In this document: positions 25,216 through 31,098 of the stretch, piece after piece
Layout of the letters: each line of letters starts with the position of its first letter
How positions within the stretch are numbered: position 1 is the stretch's first letter
Assembly: GCA_963575745.1 (NCBI GenBank)
Contig: CAUYUJ010011259.1
Location: 5,518-36,615, forward strand
Direction: 5' to 3'
Source: Prorocentrum cordatum
Lineage: Eukaryota; Sar; Dinophyceae; Prorocentrales; Prorocentraceae
Length of the DNA stretch: 31,098 nt
Notes under the pieces: model-generated
The model's input: the letters and a program-made list of their open reading frames with translations, nothing else
Databases searched by the model: none
Told to the model about the DNA's origin: nothing
Translations under genes and position numbers: made by a program

Positions 25216-25670
25216 GAGCCATGGTGGGGGGCTCGGAGCATATCCTACCTAGTCTCACGATTGCCTTATTGGGGATTTGGTATTACCTATGGCCGCTCCA
25301 CCCTGGGTCCATCAACTGGGTCGAGGAGTACCCGCGTCGTCGTCGCCTCCCCCTTGCTCCCCCCCCCGCTCCTAGGCATTTTGCCTCGAGTGCCTCCAGG
25401 GGGCACCTTAGGGAGCGGATGCAGGGATAGCTCCTCGCGCTCAGCCTCCAGGGATGGCCGGGCGCCCGCCTTGCTGCTTCGTGGACCCCCTGTGGGCGCA
25501 GCGCTCGATCTGCCCCGACAGCGGCCGCCCCCAAGAAGGGCAGCTGGTGACGCTGCTTTGCGCTGGAGGGGCACGGGTCAGGGTAGGGGGAGGGTGGCCG
25601 CCACCTTTCGCAGTCGAGAGTTGTTGGGTCGGGGTCTCTCGCCATCACTTGCTCCCCCTTGTTCCTCGCC
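25216..25670. other. GC-rich region with possible exon at 25,440-25,570
   Basis: The stretch 25,440-25,570 is open in several frames (one gives CCFVDPLWAQRSICPDSGRP, another PVGAALDLPRQRPPPRRAAG), is preceded by CCTCCAG and followed by G-rich sequence with GTCAGGGTAGG. I cannot choose a frame, so I do not call a CDS. Confidence 0.25.
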
Positions 25671-25671
25671 T

Positions 25672-25754
25672 CAGGGTCGCCTCCCCTCTTCTCGACCTGC
25701 CTCCCCTCAGGGTCGCCTCCCCTCTCGCCGAGCCCCAGGGCCGCCTCCCCTCCT
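25672..25754 (+). repeat. Three-copy short tandem repeat CAGGGTCGCCTCCCCTC
   Basis: CAGGGTCGCCTCCCCTC occurs near 25,672 and 25,706, then as CAGGGCCGCCTCCCCTC near 25,737, with CGACCTGCCTCCCCTC in between. Each copy includes a potential acceptor AG after pyrimidines, so acceptor choice for the following exon-like sequence is ambiguous. Confidence 0.75.
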
Positions 25755-25757
25755 CAT

Positions 25758-25898
25758 GCGCCCGGGGAGGCATCGGAGCTCCTGAGCGCGCTGCGCGCGA
25801 AGCTGGCTGGGGCTGGGTGCCCTGCAACGTCTGCGACATCGCGGACGGGGATGGGGGGCTCCGAGGGCAGGCTGACTAGGAAGACGATGGCACGATGA
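25758..25898 (+). CDS. Exon-like fragment
   Basis: The frame reads APGEASELLSALRAKLAGAG, then CPATSATSRTGMGGSEGRLT and stops at 25,896-25,898. The first half is helix-like. No start codon or confirmed splice site. The following 500 bases are purine-rich, as after other exons here. Confidence 0.3.
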   Translation, partial: APGEASELLSALRAKLAGAGCPATSATSRTGMGGSEGRLTRKTMAR

Positions 25899-26138
25899 AT
25901 GTTGACAACTAGGCTCTGGAAGTGTGAGCAGCGTCGGAATGATGGAGGTCGATGAGGAATGGGAGGAGGAGAGGATATGAGAGGGGGTGAGTTGGGGGGA
26001 AGATTAGGGGGCCATCAGAAATATCTGAAACTGGATGCATTTCACATGGGGAGCCTAGGAGTAGGACATGTGCTCCGACGCAGAGGTCGAATCAGCAGGG
26101 GGGGTGGCGGTGGAAACGGATAGGGGTTGAGGGGAGGG
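25899..26138. other. Purine-rich non-coding stretch
   Basis: GAGGAATGGGAGGAGGAGAG and GGGGTGAGTTGGGGGGAAGA typify it. It resembles the 5' halves of the introns called elsewhere; no coding frame is seen. Confidence 0.45.
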
Positions 26139-26280
26139 CGACCTCCGACCGGCTGCGGCGCTCCTGCACGACAGCTTGGGCACCCGCAGTGACAACTTTC
26201 ACTATGGGCCGGTGGGCAGCCGCCTGCGCCGACCGCCCTCCTGGCTCCTGCGCGCCCAGCGACTGTCCCAAGGAGTCAGA
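26139..26280 (+). CDS. Exon-like fragment
   Basis: The frame reads DLRPAAALLHDSLGTRSDNF, then HYGPVGSRLRRPPSWLLRAQ and RLSQ, protein-like and distinct from purine-rich sequence on both sides. Boundaries are approximate; no canonical acceptor precedes it. It may be an exon with an unusual splice site or a remnant. Confidence 0.3.
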
Positions 26281-26841
26281 GGGAAGAGGAAGGCAATGGG
26301 AAGGAGAGCCAGCAGGGCGCGGAGGAGGTAGGGAGAGCAGCGGAGGGTGATGCGGGGGAGGAGGGCAGAAGGATCACGACGAGCAGGATCGCTCCCTAGT
26401 TCCCCAAATCAGTGCTAGGCACTCTGGCCCATCCCATGAGGCCCACTGCGGCGCAGTGTTTGCGGGGCGACCCCTTAGGCACGCTGTTTACTGGGCGTCT
26501 CTGCGCCCTTGGGGGCACGCTGTTTTCGGGTCCACCGAGCGAGAGAGCTCTCGTCGTGCACGCATCCCCGCATCTACGCGCGCTCTCCCCTGGAGCCTTC
26601 CGAGGGACCTATCCACGCGTGCCCGTCCTCTTTCTCATCATTCCTCCTCCTCATTATCATCCTCTTCCTCGCCCTATTCAAGCGTACTCATCCTCTTCCT
26701 CATCCTACCCAACTTCCCCAGGGGCCAGCCCCTCCTCCCCTTCCTCATCCTCTTTATCTCTCCCCTCCTGCTACTGCTGCTGCTGCTCCTCCTTCTCCAG
26801 CTCCCGATATTATTCTTTCGTCTCCTCCCTCCCATTCCTTT
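26281..26841. other. Purine-rich then pyrimidine-rich stretch, intron-like
   Basis: 26,281-26,390 is purine-rich (GAGGGAAGAGGAAGGCAATG); 26,625-26,841 is pyrimidine-rich (CATCATTCCTCCTCCTCATT, TCTTCCTCATCCTACCCAAC) and ends CCCATTCCTTTTAG, a strong acceptor-like sequence. The middle (26,400-26,620) has no convincing coding frame. Confidence 0.5.
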
Positions 26842-26859
26842 TAGCCGTTTAGGCTCAAG
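26842..26859 (+). other. Spliced-leader-like sequence (possible relict DinoSL)
   Basis: TAGCCGTTTAGGCTCAAG matches the last 18 bases of the dinoflagellate spliced leader at 16 positions (A to G and T to A changes), including the terminal GGCTCAAG. It is preceded by a polypyrimidine tract ending in TTTTAG and followed at once by ATGG. Known biology: spliced-leader remnants appear in dinoflagellate genomes when processed mRNAs are copied back. The match is short enough to need confirmation. Confidence 0.5.
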
Positions 26860-27290
26860 ATGGTGGACTGGAGCGGCCCTGGCGCCCCCCTCCCTTTCTC
26901 GAACTCCGCGTGGTGGGGGCCCCCCCCGGGCCCAGAGGGGGCCCTCCCCGGCTACCGCCGGGGGGGCCGCCCAGGGGAATTCCGAGGGGGGGGGGTCCTA
27001 GACCTAGGGTATTATCGGGTGTGGCAGTTGGTGCCACCGGCACCGTCGCTGCCCGGCGCGGGCTCCGACCCGCTCCCCTCGTGGGGCCCTGTGGTCTTGG
27101 AGCTGCCGCTCCCGCGGCGCATCCCATGGGCATGGTATTTCCACCAATGGCGCCATGTGCCCGCTGTGTGGTTCGTCCCGTTCTGGGACGCTGCGCCTGG
27201 CCATTGGCGCGGCGACGTGGATCCTTTTGCTGTGGCCATGGTTTGGTCAGTGCCCGGGAAGGCTCCGTACCCGTACGGGTGCTCTTGGGT
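26860..27290 (+). CDS. Candidate 5' exon after the leader-like sequence
   Basis: The ATG directly after the leader-like sequence opens MVDWSGPGAPLPFSNSAWWG, then PPPGPEGALPGYRRGGRPGE, in a frame that stays open to 27,400-27,402. Several G- and C-runs (26,929-26,942, 26,987-26,996) make the frame uncertain: the later part is also plausible in another frame as PPMAPCARCVVRPVLGRCAW, with Cys pairs. A Gly/Pro/Trp-rich N terminus resembles RNA-associated or zinc-finger proteins common in dinoflagellates, which is only suggestive. A CGT microsatellite at 27,293-27,333 would fall in the following intron. Confidence 0.35.
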
Positions 27291-27292
27291 TC

Positions 27293-27333
27293 GTCGTCGT
27301 CGTCGTCGTTGTCGTCGTCGTCGTCGTCGTCTC
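27293..27333. repeat. (CGT)n microsatellite
   Basis: About 40 bases of CGT/GTC repeat with one TGT interruption, leading into CATTTCTTTTCCCAG. Confidence 0.95.
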
Positions 27334-27348
27334 ATTTCTTTTCCCAGG

Positions 27349-27402
27349 TACATCTGGTTCGCGGAGAAGCTGCGCGACGGCGAATTGGGGGTCACTCGTT
27401 GA
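27349..27402 (+). CDS. Short exon candidate
   Basis: Follows the strong acceptor CATTTCTTTTCCCAG. Reads YIWFAEKLRDGELGVTR to a stop at 27,400-27,402, or may splice out after GAATTGG. It probably continues the transcript that starts at 26,860. Confidence 0.4.
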   Translation, partial: YIWFAEKLRDGELGVTR

Positions 27403-27580
27403 GACAGGGCGCTTGGGCACAACAAAAACTCATCCTTCCCCTCTGTTACTGATCCTCCTCTCGTCTCCTTCCCCCTCCTTCCCATCCCACCCTCCCCCTC
27501 CCGCCCCTCCTCCTCCCCGGCCGCTGCGGACAAGGGGTGGGCATTTGAATGGGGGAAGGGGAAGGGGCCGAGCGGAAGGC
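27403..27580. other. Pyrimidine-rich stretch, intron-like
   Basis: CTCTCGTCTCCTTCCCCCTC and related sequence from 27,430 to 27,525, then GGCCGCTGCGGACAAG. Consistent with the 3' part of an intron before the next coding stretch. Confidence 0.4.
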
Positions 27581-27814
27581 CACTCGCGCGCGAGCGGCCT
27601 GTATATCCATGAGATGGAGCAGGAGGAGGAGAAGGCACCCACCCCCCAGAGGAAACGACATGCCGCGATACGTCTCGCGCATGAGGAGAGGGCGGGGGAG
27701 GAGAAGGGCGAGCGAGGAGCGAGGAAGGGTGAGGGCTCATATAGCGATTCAGATGATGATGACGAGGGGGAGGAGGTGAATGATGACAAGAGCACAGCGA
27801 GTACGCGTGAATGA
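27581..27814 (+). CDS. Charged exon with acidic tail, terminal
   Basis: The frame gives SRASGLYIHEMEQEEEKAPT, PQRKRHAAIRLAHEERAGEE, KGERGARKGEGSYSDSDDDD and EGEEVNDDKSTASTRE, stopping at 27,812-27,814. Alternating basic and acidic runs with a final acidic cluster and SDSDDDD (a casein-kinase-2-like site pattern) suggest a disordered nuclear or RNA-associated protein. The exon start is not defined; an internal ATG at about 27,614 is possible. It lies only 193 bases before the start of the next gene in the same direction, consistent with tight one-directional gene arrangement. Confidence 0.4.
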   Translation, partial: HSRASGLYIHEMEQEEEKAPTPQRKRHAAIRLAHEERAGEEKGERGARKGEGSYSDSDDDDEGEEVNDDKSTASTRE

Positions 27815-28007
27815 TGCTGCAGCGCACCCTCCCAGCCGAAGCCCTTCCTCGCAATTATTTCAGGCGGGTTTCCCCATATGTGCATATCTTGTCAGAGCGT
27901 CTGGGTGCGGTTGAGTCGCAGCCGTTTGTGGTTCAGGGTGTTTGGTCAGAGTACCTCGGTGAGCTTTCGGGGTCGTCAGCTCAGTTGCCCAGCGAGCAAC
28001 TTTCGCG

Positions 28008-28983
28008 ATGGCGCCCAAGGCGAAGACTGCAACGCCAGGCACGCCGAGCGGGGCCTTGTCCATCGGCAAGGCTCTTGCCAAGGGGAGCTCGAAGGGCATG
28101 CCCCCGAAGGATGCCCCCGAGGTCAGGGTCGAGGCCGCGCGCGAACCTCCGCCTACGGGGGCGCCCGCTGAGGAGCTTGGGCCTCCTGCGGCGCCCGCGG
28201 CCGAGGCGGTGGAGGAGGCCCCAGTGGGGGGGGGCCGCAGCTTCGGGTGCAAATGGGCCGAGCGCAGCTGAGGAGATCCCAGAGGACGCCACAGAGGAGG
28301 TTGAGGATCAAACTGGGGGAGGCGCTGAGAATCCAGAGGGGCTCTCGGCGGCCGGCGGGGGTGCAGCCGCTGCGGACATGGAGTTGGACGGTCACTTGGA
28401 GGGGCTGTTGGACAAAGATGGGGTCGGAGGGGCCAAGACTGTCGAGCTCCCAGGATCGTGCGCGACGCCTCTGGGGCACGGCGGCAGCCTTCCTGGGGCG
28501 CCTGCGTTCCATGAGCTTCCAGGGCCTGACCAGCATCAGCAGGGCATGCTTGCCTCTCTTGGCCTCGCTGGCGGCCACGCCTTCGCGGCGACTCCAGCGT
28601 GGTCCCCCAGCAGAGGTCGCTCGGGCACCAGCGGTGGCTCGGGCCTGGCGCGCAGCAAAGTGACGGAGACCCCTCAGAAGCCTGGCCACGATATTTTCGG
28701 GTTTGGCGACGCCGAGGAGATGATCGGCTCGTGCGAGAAGTTCGAGTGCAAGAGGTGCCAGTTCGAGTTGCCCATCTATGAGAGGAACGAAGATGGCGAT
28801 AGGACGCAGAAAGACATCTGCGAGAAGTGCCACAACAACTACAAGGCGCTCACGAAGCGTTGGAAGAAGAACAAGGCCCTGAAGAAATGGTTCACCGACA
28901 AAACCGACGCGGAGAGGACCGAGTGGCACGCCACCCACCGTTCGAGTGGAGTCCCGGACCATCGGGTCAAAGCGTCACGAATG
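28008..28983 (+). CDS. Block C exon 1: zinc-binding (CX2CX20CX2C) protein of unknown function
   Basis: The start is ATG 28,008 (MAPKAKTATPGTPSGALSIG), chosen because this frame is protein-like from here and the G9 run at 28,226-28,234 explains a one-base shift; with eight G the reading continues smoothly into ASGANGPSAAEEIPEDATEE. The first 240 residues are Ala/Pro/Glu-rich and probably disordered. Then comes a four-Cys module, CKRC (28,747-28,758) and CEKC (28,819-28,830), 20 residues apart, followed by a basic helical stretch YKALTKRWKKNKALKKWFTD and ERTEWHATH. This looks like a treble-clef or zinc-ribbon fold followed by a nucleic-acid-binding helix; I recall similar modules in dinoflagellate multicopy proteins but cannot name a family. 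The exon ends at ATG, then GTAGCGG (28,984); a GC donor three bases on also keeps phase. Confidence 0.8.
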
Positions 28984-29384
28984 GTAGCGGCATTCGAGAA
29001 GGGAGGAGTGGCTGTTGGAGGAAATACTGGAGGAGAGGGAGACGATGCTAGGGGGATAAATGAGCACGGAGGGGAGCAGAGGTGCGAATCAAGGGCCCCC
29101 CTGTTCCTCCCACCTCCTTCCCCGCAGCCCCGACCCCTCCACCATGGCCGCGCAGCTCGGTCGAGTCGGTCTTGCACGTCGTTCTTACCTGGGGCCGGGG
29201 CAGGGGGGGGGGGGCGTCGCATCCCGCTTTCAGCTTCCCCCCACTCCTCCCTCAAGCCTTTCCCCTCTTGGTCCGCCTCCCCCCTGCCATCCCCTCCGCC
29301 CGTGCTGCCCGCCCCCCCCCTCGCCTCCACCTCCACCTCCTCCTCCCCCTTTATTTTTTCGGATTGCTTTCGGCCGCGCCTGAG
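28984..29384 (+). other. Intron 1 of block C
   Basis: Begins GTAGCGGCATTCGAGAAGGG, is purine-rich to about 29,085, then pyrimidine-rich (CCCACTCCTCCCTCAAGCCT, CTCCACCTCCACCTCC) and ends GCGCCTGAG. Both sides are phase 0. A G-run at 29,204-29,215 lies inside. Confidence 0.65.
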
Positions 29385-30095
29385 GAGCTCAAGGAGCTGG
29401 TGAGGGTCGCGATGGTCTCGGAGAAGGAAGAGGGCGAGGAGGCGAGGGGCAGGGTCCACTGGAAGCCTTGGCCCCTCATCGCGCGCGATCTTGCCTTGGA
29501 AGGCTTCCCCGCGAGGCCGGCTCAGCTGAGCGAGTTTCGCCGCCGCTGCATGAGCAACCAGTGCGCTGTCATTGAGGACCCCAACAATACTGGCTGCTGG
29601 TTGATCGGTGAGTACCAGGGCATCCTCGCAGATCAGGTCACCGCCAGCAGGGTCAAAGCCACCGCCGCGAAGGATGGAGACACGAGCTCCCGGGCGAACC
29701 TCGATAAGTTCATGCAGGCAATGACGCGCGCCCTGGATCAGTCCCGCCAGGGCAGCATGCACGCCATCAGCGACTTGCCCAACGATGGCAGTGCAGCGGC
29801 CGCTGCGCCGCCCGAGACGTACGTCGACGGCGTCCACGCGTCCCCTTCGTCGGAGCTCAACGTGCAGGACGTGGCGAACTTCGGCGCTGCGTTCACCTGC
29901 TCCTTGCAGCAGGAGCAGGAGAGGCGGGATGCCCAGAAGCGGTACCAGGCCATGATCCTTGCTGAGGACGTCGCGGCCAAGAATCACGTGCAGCAGACTA
30001 GCGGCAAGGCTGTGAAAATCGCGCAGGCTCGCTTTCAGGCGGACAAGGCGATCGACGCTCAGAGCAAGAAGATGGCGGCCCAGCTGCAAGCCCAG
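29385..30095 (+). CDS. Block C exon 2: conserved-looking middle region and coiled coil
   Basis: Phase 0 after CCTGAG. The first half is globular: EELKELVRVAMVSEKEEGEE, RVHWKPWPLIARDLALEGFP, LSEFRRRCMSNQCAVIEDPN, NTGCWLIGEYQGILADQ. The second half is Ala/Gln/Lys-rich and helical: QQEQERRDAQKRYQAMILAE, DVAAKNHVQQTSGKAVKIAQ, ARFQADKAIDAQSKKMAAQL, a probable coiled coil. No frameshift is seen. The end is ambiguous: CAG then GTGGCTGG (30,096), or GGCGAT then GCAAAACG (30,108); both are phase 0. Confidence 0.8.
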
Positions 30096-30611
30096 GTGGC
30101 TGGCGATGCAAAACGCGCGGCAATGGGGGAGAGGAGGGATGAGGACAAGAGGAGTAGGATGAGGAAGAGGGGGAGGGGAAATGGGGGGACGTGGAGAGGG
30201 GGGGGAGAGGGAGGAGGTGAGAGAAGTAGGGGGGAGGAGGATGAGGAGGTGGGAGGAGGAGTAGGAGGGCCACGACGGCAGAGAGGGATGGAACTGAGAG
30301 GGAAGGAAGGAGGGTGGGATCGTTGTTGTCCCCCTCCTCCTCCTCCGTCCCCTCCTTCTCCTCCTTCTGCTCTCCCAGCCTCCTGATCTCAATGCCCCCT
30401 CGCGCTCTCCCTCCTACTCCTGAGGCTGCTGTAGCTGAAGCTCTTCCTCATATTCTCCTCCTCCTCCTCCTCCTCCTCCTCCTCCCGCCAACCCCTCCCG
30501 GCCCTCTCTCGTGCCCCTCTCGTCGCTTGTCTTCCTCCTCCCTCTCGCTGCCCTCTCCCCCTAACGTCGCCCCCCTCTCCACCCGTTCCTTTTTTGGTTG
30601 AGCCCCCGTAG
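30096..30611 (+). other. Intron 2 of block C
   Basis: Purine-rich from about 30,125 to 30,310 (GGGGAGAGGAGGGATGAGGA), then pyrimidine-rich from 30,330 to the end, including (CTC)n at 30,458-30,484, finishing GAGCCCCCGTAG. The two halves are broadly complementary in composition. Confidence 0.7.
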
Positions 30612-31098
30612 GCGAACGAAGCCCTCTCGGTGGAGGAGTTCATTAAGGCCGGGGTCTCGAAGGAGGAGCTGGCGTCGGAGGCCTGGAAGCCCACGATGGA
30701 CAAGCTGGCCAGCGTCAAGGAGTCGCTTCAGGTGGAGTTGGCTCGCATCGATCGCGCGGCAGGCGAGATGCTGGCCACGATCAGGAACCCCTGTTGGGAC
30801 GGCAATTCGAAGGCCCTGCGGGAGGAGTTGAAGGCGTTGAGCGACTCGCAGAAGGACGTTGATTCCCATGCCGTCGTGGCCAAGAGGCACATCAGCGACG
30901 CCAAGGCGCAGTGGGCCAAGAAGCAGGAGGTCGGCGTTGGTAAGAAGCGCAAGTCGACGGATGATGCGCCGCAGATGGAGGTCGCCCTAGACAGCAACCT
31001 CGGCCCCATGATGCAGGTCGTCGCGGCTGAGACGCGCGGCAAGCCCATCAACGTCTCGGACGACCTCGCTGCCCTGAGCGCGGGCAAGATCACCGTGG
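30612..31098 (+). CDS. Block C exon 3, runs off the window
   Basis: Phase 0 after CCCGTAG. Reads ANEALSVEEFIKAGVSKEEL, ASEAWKPTMDKLASVKESLQ, VELARIDRAAGEMLATIRNP, CWDGNSKALREELKALSDSQ, KDVDSHAVVAKRHISDAKAQ, WAKKQEVGVGKKRKSTDDAP and continues open to the last base. It is largely helical with heptad-like spacing, plus a possible nuclear signal (KKRK). The gene therefore continues beyond 31,098 and its C terminus is unknown. Confidence 0.8.

Noticed and set aside
28839-30392. 517-codon open frame on the minus strand across block C
   Set aside because: It crosses the introns as well as the exons, includes low-complexity Ser/Pro and Gly stretches, and mirrors the sense exons; it is an antisense shadow.
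1-31098. tRNA, rRNA, snRNA or spliced-leader RNA genes
   Set aside because: None was recognised by eye on either strand. A covariance-model search would be needed to exclude small ones.

Overview
The window looks like nuclear DNA of a dinoflagellate, most plausibly a GC-rich free-living species. This is inferred from protein-like exons, all on the + strand in the right half and separated by introns of several hundred bases; several splice donors that fit reading phase only as GC rather than GT; an 18-base match to the 3' part of the dinoflagellate spliced leader next to a start codon; and a very high load of microsatellites and small repeats. I recognise no rRNA, tRNA, CRISPR or prokaryotic feature. 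The species cannot be fixed from sequence alone.

Left half (1 to about 15,998): almost no convincing coding sequence. It is a mosaic of low-complexity tracts, minisatellites (about 1.0-1.6 kb and 14.07-14.34 kb), a 13-copy satellite of about 108 bp with a G-run in each unit (2.33-3.73 kb), a family of short terminal-inverted-repeat elements (five copies between 4.3 and 13.8 kb), two other inverted-repeat elements (8.36-8.50 and 12.89-13.08 kb), two dispersed repeat families with one copy in each orientation, and an AT-rich island (about 9.99-10.16 kb). A minus-strand stretch at 5.72-5.91 kb and a small ORF at 13.81-14.00 kb are the only weak coding candidates. A 100-N assembly gap at 15,999-16,098 ends this half.

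Right half (16.5-31.1 kb): a one-directional series of exons. Block A (16,553 to about 20,846) encodes a large unrecognised protein, possibly transposase-like in its first exon. Block B (about 21,070-23,940) encodes an unrecognised, partly disordered protein ending in an acidic tail; it may be the 3' part of the same gene as A or a second gene. From 25.1 to 27.8 kb there are scattered exon-like fragments, one starting directly after the spliced-leader-like sequence. Block C (28,008 to beyond the window end) is the clearest gene: a basic Ala/Pro-rich N terminus, a CX2CX20CX2C zinc-binding module, a conserved middle region and coiled-coil segments.

Two general features stand out. Introns and gene edges tend to be purine-rich just after an exon and pyrimidine-rich just before the next, so the two ends of one intron could pair. 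Reading frames of A and C are broken only at homopolymer runs, which points to residual assembly indels more than gene decay. No function or pathway links the genes that I can support.
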